Positions 17,149 to 27,462 are shown, counted from the first letter of the stretch. The stretch is DNA of 64,000 nucleotides from Erysipelothrix amsterdamensis (GCF_940143175.1 NZ_OW659496.1:1240001-1304000), one strand, 5' to 3'. Made by a program: numbers and translations. The notes: generated by a model from the letters alone, not told the origin.

Positions 17149-17173
17149 GATTAAACATTAACGTATTTTTAAA

Positions 17174-18256
17174 TTATTGAGCGTCACGTTCTGCGTAACG
17201 TTTTACTGCTTCTTCTACAGTTTCTTTACGAGCTTCTGCGCGTTTAAGTTCTGCTTCTTCAGGTTTAGTTACCCCAACATAATCATGCCAGTAGTAAGCT
17301 GAAACATCTTTACCTTGTAATAATTCAAGAGCTACATCAACTGCTGTATGTGATTGGTTAAAGTGGTCATTTAGAACTGTCCCAGTTAACTTACCACCTT
17401 TTAGAAGTTCGATCGCATCCGGAATCGCATCAACACCAACTACAAAGATGTCTTCGCCGACTTTACGTCCTGCAGCTTCGATTGCTGTAACAGCACCAAC
17501 TGCCATACCATCATTATTTGCAAATACTACTTCTAATTTATTACCAAATTGTTCTAAAGCGTTTGCTGTAAATTCTTGTCCTTTAGCTGTATCCCAGTTT
17601 GCTTGGTAAGGTTGAGCTAAAGCATTTGTTTTAACGCCTTTTTCTTCAAGACCTTTAACTGAGAACTCTGTACGTTGTTTTGCATCAACGTTTGCAGGGT
17701 CACCCATTAAAGTAATGTAGCTTACAGATCCATCGCCATCGATGTCACCTTTGTTTTCAAGGTTTGCAATCATGTAACCTTGGATAGTTCCTGATTGTGT
17801 TGCATCAGCTCCAACATAAGTTGTTTTTCCTGGCCAGATTTCTAATTCTTGTGTTTCTGGTTCGCGGTTAATAAATACAACTGGAATGTCTTTTGCTTTT
17901 GCTGAATTGATAATTGAACCTGCTGCGGTAGGGTCAACCATGTTTGCGATAATTAAATCTTTACCTTGAGCGATAAAGTTATTAATTTGCTCTGTTTGGT
18001 TTGCTTGGTCTTGCTTACCATCTTGAATATCAAGTTTGTAAGTATTTCCATCTTTTTCCCCTACTTCTTTAAAGTATGATGCAAGTTCTTCACGATATAG
18101 AGTCATGAAGTTATCATCGAATTTATAGATTGCAACTCCGATGTTGTATGTCTTTCCACCTTCATTAGCATTTCCTTCTGCTCCACCTTTTGATGAGCAT
18201 CCGAATAAAGTAAGCGCTAACAATGATACCAAAATCAATTTACTCAATTTCTTCAT
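17174..18256 (-). CDS. mglB: Galactose/glucose-binding lipoprotein
   Basis: 360-residue periplasmic-binding-protein type 1 lipoprotein. The signal peptide MKKLSKLILVSLLALTLFGC ends in a lipobox (LFGC, Cys20), so the mature protein is lipid-anchored outside. The body matches the MglB family: GVAIYKFDDNFMTLYREEL, VDPTAAGSIINSAK, VFINREPE, VGADATQSG and FANNDGMAVGAVTAIEAAG. It delivers galactose (probably also glucose) to MglC/MglA. AGGAGGAAG precedes the ATG. First gene of the operon, directly behind the regulated promoter at 18310-18338. Confidence 0.95.
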   Translation of the reverse strand: MKKLSKLILVSLLALTLFGCSSKGGAEGNANEGGKTYNIGVAIYKFDDNFMTLYREELASYFKEVGEKDGNTYKLDIQDGKQDQANQTEQINNFIAQGKDLIIANMVDPTAAGSIINSAKAKDIPVVFINREPETQELEIWPGKTTYVGADATQSGTIQGYMIANLENKGDIDGDGSVSYITLMGDPANVDAKQRTEFSVKGLEEKGVKTNALAQPYQANWDTAKGQEFTANALEQFGNKLEVVFANNDGMAVGAVTAIEAAGRKVGEDIFVVGVDAIPDAIELLKGGKLTGTVLNDHFNQSHTAVDVALELLQGKDVSAYYWHDYVGVTKPEEAELKRAEARKETVEEAVKRYAERDAQ

Positions 18257-18283
18257 CTGTACTTCCTCCTGTACTAAATTCTA

Positions 18284-18296
18284 GTAAATGTTTTAC
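18284..18296. promoter_or_regulatory. Operator O1, GTAAA-N3-TTTAC
   Basis: GTAAATGTTTTAC, inverted repeat just downstream of the predicted mglB transcript start. One of three copies of the same pattern around the mgl operon and its regulator gene. Confidence 0.6.
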
Positions 18297-18309
18297 CACT
18301 AGCAAGGTC

Positions 18310-18332
18310 ATAATAACCCATGTAAGCGCTTA

Positions 18333-18338
<6 letters not shown>
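18310..18338 (-). promoter_or_regulatory. Promoter of the mgl-gal operon
   Basis: TTGACA (18333-18338) and TATTAT (18310-18315) on the minus strand with a 17-base spacer; the spacer contains the palindrome TAAGCGCTTA (18323-18332). Confidence 0.8.
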
Positions 18339-19373
<1,035 letters not shown>

Positions 19374-19403
19374 TTATTGATTCATGCTTCTATCTTGATT
19401 TTA

Positions 19404-19415
19404 GTAAATTTTTAC
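19404..19415. promoter_or_regulatory. Operator-like repeat upstream of the regulator gene
   Basis: GTAAATTTTTAC, the same half-sites as O1 and O2 but with a two-base centre, 46 bases before the regulator start codon. It is consistent with autoregulation. Confidence 0.5.
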
Positions 19416-19429
19416 TTGATTTACCAGTG

Positions 19430-19951
19430 TTATTTACTAATTTCTTCAAGTACTGCTTTTGCTTTGCGACGAAGTTGGTACGTATACACCGCTAGAACGC
19501 CGCCAGCACCAATTATTATAAAATAAAGATTATTTCGATAATTTAGATATAAATAGATGAAAAATACTAACAATGATCCAATAACGATTCCACTAAATCG
19601 TTCGATGCGGTGAACCATCATTTTTATCACTTCACTGCGATCATCGTTAAATGAAATAATCGGTTCATTTGAACGCGGTCTTGCGAAATAGTAATATGTA
19701 CCACCTTTCTCACTGCTATAGGTGCAGATCAATATAAATCCTTGATCAAGATATTGTTGCTTTAAGTCATCATCCATAGGTTCAATGGTATACGCAACTT
19801 CAAAGTTTAACTTCGCAGGTTCATTCTGACAAAAATGGTATCCATTGCCATCAAATTGTTCCAGCATCAAGCCTTCTTCTGCCTTAGCCTCTAAGTATTG
19901 AACCTCTTCTTTAAATTCAATGATCGAAAATGTTGTTTTATCTAATTTCAT
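19430..19951 (-). CDS. DUF2812-like membrane protein
   Basis: 173 residues. The N-terminal part resembles DUF2812: FKEEVQYLEAKAEEGLMLEQF, then YHFCQNEPAKLNFEVAYT, then a Gly-rich strand ending in YYYFARP. Two hydrophobic spans follow (IVIGSLLVFFIYLYL and LYFIIIGAGGVLAVYTY) with a basic tail, so the domain is probably cytoplasmic and anchored. DUF2812 genes often accompany PadR regulators, but none is beside this one. Function unknown. It ends just before the regulator's upstream operator and begins after the valS terminator, so is probably a separate transcript. Confidence 0.7.
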   Translation of the reverse strand: MKLDKTTFSIIEFKEEVQYLEAKAEEGLMLEQFDGNGYHFCQNEPAKLNFEVAYTIEPMDDDLKQQYLDQGFILICTYSSEKGGTYYYFARPRSNEPIISFNDDRSEVIKMMVHRIERFSGIVIGSLLVFFIYLYLNYRNNLYFIIIGAGGVLAVYTYQLRRKAKAVLEEISK

Positions 19952-20010
19952 TTTAATAACCTATCCTTCTAAGTTCGATTATACACGTACAATCCTAAAT
20001 TAAGCAAATT

Positions 20011-20033
20011 AAAAGGACCCTGACGGTCCTTTT
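20011..20033 (-). terminator. Terminator of valS
   Basis: AAAAGGACC/GGTCCTTTT nine-base stem with a five-base loop and T-rich tail on the minus strand, directly after the valS stop. Confidence 0.85.
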
Positions 20034-20034
20034 A

Positions 20035-22620
20035 TTATTGTAATTGTTCTAACACAAGTGCTAATTGACGGCGGTATTCTTCAAGTTTACCACGCTCTTC
20101 AAGTACTTTTGCTTCTGGAGCTTTCGCAATAAATTTTTCATTTGAGAGCATTTTTTCAGCACGAGAAATCTCATTCTCGAGCTTTTGTTTTTCTTTTTGG
20201 AGCTTTTCAATTAACGCTTCACGATCTACAAGTTCTTCTTGTATTAATCGAATGGCACCCCCGTGAATGGGTTGTGTAATACTATCTTCTGGCAAGGTAT
20301 TGATTGTAACTTTAGCCATCGACTCAAACATATGGGTGAGCACTTCATTTAATGCATAAGGACTGTTATTTGCATCTAAAAGAGATACATTGAGAGGTTT
20401 TGAAGGCTTAACATCATAACTTACACGCACCTCACGTACAGCTTGAATCGCCTCAATCATAAAGTCGACTTCTTCAAGATCTCCAGTTTCAATTTCCACA
20501 GCCACCGGCCATGATTCGATATTAATTGAATCTAAATGATTTGGAAGTGCACAGTATATCTCTTCCGTAACAAATGGCATAAATGGATGTAAGAGGATGA
20601 CAATATTTTTAAGCATGTGGGATAACGTTGCTTTTGTTGCGTATACTACATGCTCATCATCACTTTGCAATCCACTCTTACTTAATTCGATATACCAACT
20701 GCAGAAATCATCCCAAACAAAACGAGATAGCGTATTCCCAACAAGAGCAAATTCATATTTATCCATATTACGGGATACTTCTTCCAGTGTTTGGTTGAAT
20801 TTATGAATTATGTGACGATCAACTTGAGATAATTGTGCTTTTTCGATTTGATAAACATCATCTTCAATATGCATCAATACAAAACGCGAAGCATTCCAAA
20901 TTTTATTTATAAAATTCCAAGATGCCTCAACTTTTTCGGGCATATAGCGCATATCTTGACCTGGAGTTGAATTGGTTGTTAAGAAATAACGCAAGGCATC
21001 AACACCATACGTTTCGATCACATCCATGGGATCAACACCGTTTCCTAAAGACTTACTCATCTTACGTCCATCTTGATCACGAATTAATCCGTGGATTAAG
21101 ACATCTTCGAAAGGACGAGAATTGGTAAAGTAACGTGCTTGGAAGGCCATACGAGCAACCCAGAAGAAAATAATGTCATATCCTGTTACTAAAACATTTG
21201 TCGGATAATAACGTTCTAAATCTTCCGTATTTTCAGGCCAACTTAGTGTTGAAAATGGCCATAATGCACTTGAGAACCATGTATCTAAAACATCTTCATC
21301 TTGACGCCAATTATCAATATCTTCAGGTGCTTCAAGTCCAACATAAATTTCCTCAGTTTCTTTATGGAACCATGCTGGAATACGATGTCCCCACCACAAT
21401 TGACGTGAAATACACCAGTCTTCAATATTATCCAACCAACGCGTAAAAGTATTTTCAAATCGTTCTGGATAAAAATTAATTTTATCATCGCCGTTTTGGT
21501 GAGCCAGCACTTCATCCGCTAAGGGTTTCATCTTAACAAACCATTGTTTTGAAAGATACGGCTCAACAATAACATCCGTACGTTCTGAATGACCAACTTG
21601 ATGAATATGCTTTTCAATCGAAACAAGTTTGCCATCTGCTTCAATATCCGCAACCAAAGCTTTACGACATTCAAAACGTTCCATGCCTTGATATTTACCC
21701 GCAAGTTCATTCATAGTTCCATCAGGATTCATACAAATTGGCATCTCTAATCCATATTTTTCACCAATCACGAAGTCATTAGGATCATGGGCAGGTGTAC
21801 ATTTCATAACACCTGTACCAAATTCAATATCAATATAATCATCCGTAATAATAGGTAAAGACTCTCCATTTGCAGGGTTGATTGCATGTTTACCAACTAC
21901 ATGGGTGTATCGAGAATCTTCCGGATGAACCACAATACAAACATCTCCAAACATTGTTTCTGGGCGTGTCGTAGACACTTTAAGCGTTTCACCGGTTTCC
22001 AATACAGTATAATCAAAAGTATAGAAATTACCTTCAACTTCCTTATGGATAACTTCGATGTTAGACAGTGCCGTTTGAGCCTCAACATCCCAGTTGATAA
22101 TTCGGTAACCTTGGAAAATTAACCCGTCATTGTATAAATCTACAAACACTTTATTTACTGCTTGGTTTAAACCTTCATCCAATGTAAAACGTTCACGAGA
22201 ATAATCCACAGAAATCCCAAGTTTAGACCATTGTTCTCGAATATGCCCAGCATATTCATCTTTCCATTCCCAGGACTTTTCTAAAAACGCTTCTCGCCCA
22301 AGGTCGTAACGAGAAATTCCTTGTTCGCGCATTTTCTGTTCAACTTTAGCTTGAGTTGCAATTCCCGCATGATCCATTCCTGGTAAATAAAGTGCATCCT
22401 TACCCAAGAGACGTTGATAACGAATGATAATATCTTGTAGGGTATTATCCCATGCATGCCCAAGATGTAATTTCCCAGTAACATTTGGCGGTGGGATTAC
22501 TAAAGAATATGGCGTTTTTGATGTATCCCCTGCAGTAAAATAACCTTTCTCAATCCATTCATTGTATTTATTTAATTCAATTTCGTTGTGAGCATACTTC
22601 TTCGCTAATTTCTCGGTCAT
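20035..22620 (-). CDS. valS: Valyl-tRNA synthetase
   Basis: 861 residues from the ATG at 22620 (AAGGAGG seven bases upstream); an earlier in-frame start would add 29 unrelated residues. Class I synthetase charging tRNA-Val. HIGH motif is PNVTGKLHLGHAWD near residue 45, a large editing insertion follows (residues ~190-360, with TTRPETMFGD), and KMSKS is present as DGRKMSKSLGNGVDP near residue 520. The C-terminus is the valS-type coiled coil with basic heptads (EKLQKEKQKLENEISRAEKML). It is the second gene behind the T-box and overlaps the acetyltransferase end by 44 bases, so they are co-transcribed. Confidence 0.97.
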   Translation of the reverse strand: MTEKLAKKYAHNEIELNKYNEWIEKGYFTAGDTSKTPYSLVIPPPNVTGKLHLGHAWDNTLQDIIIRYQRLLGKDALYLPGMDHAGIATQAKVEQKMREQGISRYDLGREAFLEKSWEWKDEYAGHIREQWSKLGISVDYSRERFTLDEGLNQAVNKVFVDLYNDGLIFQGYRIINWDVEAQTALSNIEVIHKEVEGNFYTFDYTVLETGETLKVSTTRPETMFGDVCIVVHPEDSRYTHVVGKHAINPANGESLPIITDDYIDIEFGTGVMKCTPAHDPNDFVIGEKYGLEMPICMNPDGTMNELAGKYQGMERFECRKALVADIEADGKLVSIEKHIHQVGHSERTDVIVEPYLSKQWFVKMKPLADEVLAHQNGDDKINFYPERFENTFTRWLDNIEDWCISRQLWWGHRIPAWFHKETEEIYVGLEAPEDIDNWRQDEDVLDTWFSSALWPFSTLSWPENTEDLERYYPTNVLVTGYDIIFFWVARMAFQARYFTNSRPFEDVLIHGLIRDQDGRKMSKSLGNGVDPMDVIETYGVDALRYFLTTNSTPGQDMRYMPEKVEASWNFINKIWNASRFVLMHIEDDVYQIEKAQLSQVDRHIIHKFNQTLEEVSRNMDKYEFALVGNTLSRFVWDDFCSWYIELSKSGLQSDDEHVVYATKATLSHMLKNIVILLHPFMPFVTEEIYCALPNHLDSINIESWPVAVEIETGDLEEVDFMIEAIQAVREVRVSYDVKPSKPLNVSLLDANNSPYALNEVLTHMFESMAKVTINTLPEDSITQPIHGGAIRLIQEELVDREALIEKLQKEKQKLENEISRAEKMLSNEKFIAKAPEAKVLEERGKLEEYRRQLALVLEQLQ

Positions 22621-23167
22621 AATATTCCTCCTTGAGTAGTCCATAACATATGACATCTTCATATCCGTCTTCAAACTTTGCCGATTGACGTTTAATGCCT
22701 TCTTCAATAAAACCTAATTTACGTGCGACAGCACCGGAAGCTGGGTTACACTTTAAGTGTTTGAGTTCCATACGACGCACATCATAATTTTCAAATGCGA
22801 AATCCAAGATGGCAGATGCTGCTTCGGTCACAAGACCTAATCCCCAAAATCGTGGATTCAGTGCATAGCCCATTTCATAGACACCTTCTGATGCACTAAC
22901 CGGCCAAAAATCACAGGTACCAATCATTCGACCATTATTTTTTAAAGTAATCGCAAATGCTTCAGGCCAACCTTTACTTGGTCGGGATAAAAAGACATCT
23001 TCGATTACCTGTTTTGTATCCTCAACACTTTGATGAGGTTTAAATCGTGTCATGCGTGATACCTGATACGTTCGCGCATAAAGATACATATCATCTGCAT
23101 CTTCCATAACCACAGGACGAAGAACCAATCGTTCCGTTTCGAGTCTTAAATCTGTCGTTGGCTTCAT
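22577..23167 (-). CDS. GNAT acetyltransferase, RimJ/RimL type
   Basis: 196 residues from the ATG at 23167 with an AGGAGG site. The N-terminus (TDLRLETERLVLRPVVMEDADDMY) and the acetyl-CoA loop region (YALNPRFWGLGLVTEAASAILDFAFE, then NPASGAVARKLGF) are those of ribosomal-protein-serine/alanine N-acetyltransferase relatives. Substrate unknown. It is the first gene behind the valine T-box and its last 44 bases overlap valS, an uncommon arrangement. The valS ribosome site and start are inside this gene, so translation of one must affect the other. Confidence 0.85.
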   Translation of the reverse strand: MKPTTDLRLETERLVLRPVVMEDADDMYLYARTYQVSRMTRFKPHQSVEDTKQVIEDVFLSRPSKGWPEAFAITLKNNGRMIGTCDFWPVSASEGVYEMGYALNPRFWGLGLVTEAASAILDFAFENYDVRRMELKHLKCNPASGAVARKLGFIEEGIKRQSAKFEDGYEDVICYGLLKEEYYDREISEEVCSQRN

Positions 23168-23184
23168 AATTCCTCCTACAAAAT

Positions 23185-23400
23185 AAAAAAAACACCATCC
23201 AAAGGACGATGAATCGTGGTACCACCTTAATTTACATACATATGTATGCCTCATTGCCGTTAACGCGGGCCACGTAACATCTTACTTAAGTTCAGACATC
23301 AATCTCCCAAGCTACATTCACCAGTGCATAAGATTGTTTCACACCAACCAACAATTCTCTTTGCTTAATACAAGGGTTACTCTTCTTGTTCAACGATTTA
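23185..23400 (-). promoter_or_regulatory. T-box riboswitch, valine type
   Basis: Leader ahead of the acetyltransferase-valS unit. The minus strand shows the Stem I features AGTAA, AGAGA and GGTTGGTG, then the specifier loop with GAATGTAGC (GAA at 23319-23317), the T-box AAGGTGGTACCACG (about 23228-23213) and a terminator (23193-23211) followed by eight T residues. The bulge TGGT expects a tRNA with an A discriminator base, as tRNA-Val has. GTA (Val) lies one base after GAA; a strict reading directly after GAA gives TGT. The downstream valS makes valine the likely ligand. Confidence 0.88.
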
Positions 23401-23404
23401 TCTT

Positions 23405-23433
23405 ATTTTATCATATACACACTTACACGTCAA
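23405..23433 (-). promoter_or_regulatory. Promoter of the valS T-box
   Basis: TTGACG (23428-23433) and TAAAAT (23405-23410) on the minus strand, spacer 17 bases. Confidence 0.75.
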
Positions 23434-23444
23434 TTGAACCCTCG

Positions 23445-23471
23445 AATATAAAAAAAGAGCTTGCGCTCTTT
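23445..23471 (-). terminator. Terminator of the first ATP-grasp gene
   Basis: AAAGAGC/GCTCTTT stem with a four-base loop followed by T residues on the minus strand; overlaps the stop codon. Confidence 0.8.
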
Positions 23472-24492
23472 AATAAGTTTTAATATATTGATCGTAAATT
23501 GGTTTTACACCGACTTTTTCATCAGACATACTTGGAATTACTTGGAATGGACCTGTGGACGAATTTCCTTCGATAATCTCCGGACCATCAACCCCAACTG
23601 CAACATCCCACCCCATATAACGAACTTGAGGAATTACAAGACAAGCTTCTTGAATACTTGAAATAAGTTGTTCATAATGAGGAACTTTAAAACCAATTAA
23701 GTCAGTTCCTATAATTGGATGCTTCGTATGTTGATTACAGTTTTTATCAATAAATGGATATACAACTGTTCCCGATTCATCAAGAATGGTATACATACCC
23801 CCTTGACCAATGTTGTCAACGTGACTTCCAAGACCTGATTTTAGGACTGATACCAAAATTCTTGGAATGTTTTCATCATCTAAAAATGTAATGACACGTA
23901 AGGTGTTCACACTCGTAGGTGACAATTCATTCATCTTAGGATGTTGCTTGAAGAACTCTTCAATGAGATATTGACGGTTGTCCATCAGTGCAACATATAA
24001 CTTCTCAAAATCAAGATCTGGATTTTCATTCACATCAACAACTTCAATTCCTCGCCCAACATAATCAGTTGTTCGCTTAGCCATAACCTTACCGTGCTTA
24101 CGAACAAAAGCTTCAAGACCTTGAGCATCACTTTCGCGAATATCAAATGTATCGCGGTGAACGAAATCACTAAAACGCTTCACAAAAATCGACTTATCAT
24201 CAAAAATATCAAGATATTCTGGATCGTTATAGTACTTCGCAATACGCGCAGAATGACCTAAAGTAATAAACGTCTCGCGCTGCTTACTGTTTAAATCATA
24301 AAATTCAAACTCATTGTAATCAACGTAGCCTGCTGTATACTTGAATGAACACCAAACCATATCAAAGAATAGAACGATACGAGAACGACCACTCTTTTCA
24401 TGGGCATATTGGATTGCATTCTTAAATCCTGAAAAATCCATACTAAAAAGACGTTTAAAATAATACTTAATTTTCCAAAATAATTTTTTCAT
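23470..24492 (-). CDS. ATP-grasp enzyme, sugar-transfer-associated type (copy 1)
   Basis: 340 residues from the ATG at 24492 (GAGGGA site); another ATG five codons upstream lacks one. The core matches the ATP-grasp family found with sugar transferases (PF14397-like): GKVMAKRTTDYVGRGIEV, YLIEEFFKQHPKMNELSPTSVNTLRVITF, GQGGMYTILD and YMGWDVAVGVDGPEIIEGN. ATP-grasp enzymes join a carboxylate to an amine or thiol using ATP; the substrate here is unknown, and a cell-surface polysaccharide or peptide modification is plausible. A clear paralog lies at 29634-30632. No membrane span or signal. It follows engB after a 56-base gap. Confidence 0.8.
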   Translation of the reverse strand: MKKLFWKIKYYFKRLFSMDFSGFKNAIQYAHEKSGRSRIVLFFDMVWCSFKYTAGYVDYNEFEFYDLNSKQRETFITLGHSARIAKYYNDPEYLDIFDDKSIFVKRFSDFVHRDTFDIRESDAQGLEAFVRKHGKVMAKRTTDYVGRGIEVVDVNENPDLDFEKLYVALMDNRQYLIEEFFKQHPKMNELSPTSVNTLRVITFLDDENIPRILVSVLKSGLGSHVDNIGQGGMYTILDESGTVVYPFIDKNCNQHTKHPIIGTDLIGFKVPHYEQLISSIQEACLVIPQVRYMGWDVAVGVDGPEIIEGNSSTGPFQVIPSMSDEKVGVKPIYDQYIKTY

Positions 24493-24548
24493 TTTCGTCC
24501 CTCTCATGTATTCGATAGCAATTAAATTGAATTTAACGCTACTTATTA

Positions 24549-25124
24549 TTAAATATTCTGTTCAATAAACTTAATTATTGGATCACGTGTCTCATTTTTA
24601 AGAGTTGAAAATTCAAGTACTGTAACATCTGGGAATTCTTTAAATACATCCCGTTTGATGTTATTAATTTTATTCTTTGATAATTTATCAACTTTTGATA
24701 AGACAAGTGCATAACGAATCCCATAATGAATTGCGAATTGAATCATCATAAGATCATCTTGACTTACGCCACGACGCACATCTACAAGAACGAGCATAAC
24801 AGATGGGTGACGCAGTTCAAAATAACTATCCATTAAAGTCCCATAATGAATTTGCTCCTGTTTGGATCGATTTGCGAAACCATAACCCGGTACATCGGTT
24901 AAGATGACTTCTTCATTAATATGATAGAAGTTGATTAATCGCGTTTTTCCAGGTGTTTGTCCAACATAAGCGAGTTTTTTACGATTTGTAATGGCATTGA
25001 TCAATGAAGATTTTCCAACATTTGATTTTCCAACCATGACAATTTCTTTTTGTCCCGTCTCTGGAAATTGAGACGAATGCGCAGCTGAAATAATCAACTG
25101 CGCATCATTTGTCTTCCAAGCCAT
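24549..25124 (-). CDS. engB: Ribosome biogenesis GTPase EngB (YsxC)
   Basis: 191-residue TRAFAC GTPase required for late 50S assembly. G1 is GKSNVGKSSL near residues 32-41, G3 is DVPGYGFANRS near residue 77 and G4 is LSKVDKL near residue 142. Normal length. The ATG at 25124 overlaps the lon stop by one base (TAATG). lon-engB is a conserved neighbourhood in Firmicutes, so the assignment and coupling agree. Confidence 0.96.
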   Translation of the reverse strand: MAWKTNDAQLIISAAHSSQFPETGQKEIVMVGKSNVGKSSLINAITNRKKLAYVGQTPGKTRLINFYHINEEVILTDVPGYGFANRSKQEQIHYGTLMDSYFELRHPSVMLVLVDVRRGVSQDDLMMIQFAIHYGIRYALVLSKVDKLSKNKINNIKRDVFKEFPDVTVLEFSTLKNETRDPIIKFIEQNI

Positions 25125-27439
25125 TAAATAAGCGCTTCTTTCAACACTTCTTCAATGGTTTCGCATGGAATAAATGTAACACTTTCCTTAACAACATCGG
25201 GAACTTCTGCTAAGTCTTTTTCATTTAATTTTGGAATAACGATACGGTTAATACCTACACGGTGTGCAGCCAGTGATTTTTCTTTCAAACCACCAATTGG
25301 CAAGACATTTCCACGCAATGTAATTTCACCAGTCATCGCAAGATTCGCACGTACTTTATTATCCGTTAAAGCACTAATTAATGCAGTGGTGAAGGTAACC
25401 CCTGCGGAAGGACCATCTTTCGGAACAGCACCTTCAGGCACATGAACTTGAACGTCATGTTTTTCAAAGAAATCCGGTGCAATGTTTAAGCTACGAGCAT
25501 GACTCTTAACATATCCCATTGCAATTTCTGCAGATTCTTTCATTACATCACCTAATTGACCCGTCACAACAAGACGACCCTTACCTTCATAGGTGGTTAC
25601 TTCGATTGGGAGCACATCCCCACCAAATTGAGTATAAGCAAGACCCGTTACAACACCTACTTGGTCTTTCTTCTCTTTTTGACCATATTCGAAAATAATT
25701 TGGCCTAACCATTCGGTAATAAGTTCTTTATTGATTGTGATTGTTTTCTTGCCGTCTTTTAAGATTGCAAGAACTGTTTTTCGACATAATGATGCGATTA
25801 CGCGTTCTAATTGTCGAACACCCGCTTCACGTGTATAGTGACGAATTACATAACGTAATTGTGCATCACTCATACGGAATTGAGATTTTTTGAGTCCGTT
25901 TGATTCCAATTGTTTTGGTATCAAGTGTTCTTTCGCGATATTCAGTTTTTCTTCTTCAGTATAGGAACTGAGTTGAATAATTTCTAAACGATCGCGTAAC
26001 GCTTCAGGAATATCACCTAAATAGTTTGCAGTCGCAACGAACATAACATTTGATAAATCATAAGGTTCTTCTAAGTAGTTATCACTAAACATTTTATTTT
26101 GTTCAGGATCCAACACCTCGAGCATTGCACTTGAAGGATCGCCCTTGTAATCGGATGCCATTTTATCAATTTCATCGATCAAGAACACTGGATTCACGAC
26201 ACCTGCTTTTTTCATTCCCTGAATAATACGTCCAGGTAATGATCCAAGATAAGTACGACGGTGACCACGGATTTCCGCTTCATCACGTACCCCACCTACA
26301 GATGCTTTTACAAATTCACGACCAAGTGAATCGGCAATTGATTTTGCAAGTGATGTTTTCCCAACTCCTGGAGGACCCACTAAACAAATGATTGGAGCTT
26401 CTAAATTCCCAGTCATTTCTTTTACTGCAAGATACTCCATAATACGATCTTTAACTTTATCTAATCCAAAATGATCATCATCCAGTTTTTCACGTACAAG
26501 ATTTAAATCTTTAATATCTTCCGTTTGTTGCCACCATGGTGTCTTCAAGAGCCATTCTAAATATGAACGCACAACTCCAGACTCACCCGATGCTTGGGGT
26601 AACATTTCATAACGTCGCAACTCTTCCATTGCTTTTTCCTTAACATACTCTGGATAAGGGTTGTTCTCGATCATTTCGCGGAACTCATCACTGTCCTCAC
26701 CAACATCACCAACATCACCCAATTCTTCACGAATAGCACGCATTTTTTCTCTTAGGTAATATTCACGTTGGTTTTCTTCAACACGATCTTTAACTTTCTC
26801 ATTGATAGTGTTTTCAATTTGAGCAAGTGTATGCTCACGTTGAATTTCTTCAATAATCATAAGAAGTCTTTCATTTACACTAAGTTCTTCAAGTAATTCC
26901 TGCTTGCGTTCAAGTTGAAGTGGGAAGTATTGAGCAAATTGATCACTCAATTGAGATGCAGATACACCCATCGTTAATTGATTAACAATTTCAGTAGGAA
27001 TCGTTATATTTTGAACAGAAACCTGTTCGATTTCATTTGTGATACGACGAACCAATGCCATTTCTTCATTTTCTTCGCCAATAACATCTTCCAATGCTGT
27101 AACGGCACCAAAAAGCATGCGTCCATCATCATTTAATGTATCGATTTTTACACGTTTTAATCCTGTAAATGTAACACGTAAAAAGCCTTGTTTACGTTTA
27201 ACAGCTTTGATATTAACAAGTGATCCAAACTCAAAAAGTTCATCTTGACGTGGATCATCCACAAGAATGTCTTTTTGACTAACAAGCACTACTTGTCCAT
27301 TAAAGAACTTTTCTGCTTCATCAATTGCATTCATGCTTTTATGACGTCCAACCTCAATCATAATTTCTTGTTCTGGAAACACAATAACACCGCGCGTTGC
27401 AACAACAGGAACGCTTATTGTTATATTTTTTTCGCTCAT
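25124..27439 (-). CDS. lon: ATP-dependent protease Lon
   Basis: 771 residues, standard LonA. The N-terminal substrate-binding domain begins IPVVATRGVIVFPEQE-like (SVPVVATRGVIVFP), a coiled coil lies near residues 190-250, and the AAA+ module has GPPGVGKTSLAKSIAD near residue 355 and FLIDEIDKM. The C-terminal protease domain has VPEGAVPKDGPSAGVTF with the catalytic Ser near residue 677 and LPIGGLKEKSLAAHR with the catalytic Lys about 43 residues later. It degrades misfolded and regulatory proteins. AAAGGAGGG precedes the ATG. No separate promoter fits in the short gap after the tig terminator, so it depends on readthrough or on a promoter inside tig. Confidence 0.97.
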   Translation of the reverse strand: MSEKNITISVPVVATRGVIVFPEQEIMIEVGRHKSMNAIDEAEKFFNGQVVLVSQKDILVDDPRQDELFEFGSLVNIKAVKRKQGFLRVTFTGLKRVKIDTLNDDGRMLFGAVTALEDVIGEENEEMALVRRITNEIEQVSVQNITIPTEIVNQLTMGVSASQLSDQFAQYFPLQLERKQELLEELSVNERLLMIIEEIQREHTLAQIENTINEKVKDRVEENQREYYLREKMRAIREELGDVGDVGEDSDEFREMIENNPYPEYVKEKAMEELRRYEMLPQASGESGVVRSYLEWLLKTPWWQQTEDIKDLNLVREKLDDDHFGLDKVKDRIMEYLAVKEMTGNLEAPIICLVGPPGVGKTSLAKSIADSLGREFVKASVGGVRDEAEIRGHRRTYLGSLPGRIIQGMKKAGVVNPVFLIDEIDKMASDYKGDPSSAMLEVLDPEQNKMFSDNYLEEPYDLSNVMFVATANYLGDIPEALRDRLEIIQLSSYTEEEKLNIAKEHLIPKQLESNGLKKSQFRMSDAQLRYVIRHYTREAGVRQLERVIASLCRKTVLAILKDGKKTITINKELITEWLGQIIFEYGQKEKKDQVGVVTGLAYTQFGGDVLPIEVTTYEGKGRLVVTGQLGDVMKESAEIAMGYVKSHARSLNIAPDFFEKHDVQVHVPEGAVPKDGPSAGVTFTTALISALTDNKVRANLAMTGEITLRGNVLPIGGLKEKSLAAHRVGINRIVIPKLNEKDLAEVPDVVKESVTFIPCETIEEVLKEALI

Positions 27440-27462
27440 AGCAATCCCTCCTTTAAGGATAA

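Noticed and set aside
23185-23400. Cysteine T-box reading (TGT) before valS
   Set aside because: The T-box bulge TGGT expects an A discriminator, tRNA-Cys has U, and valS is downstream.
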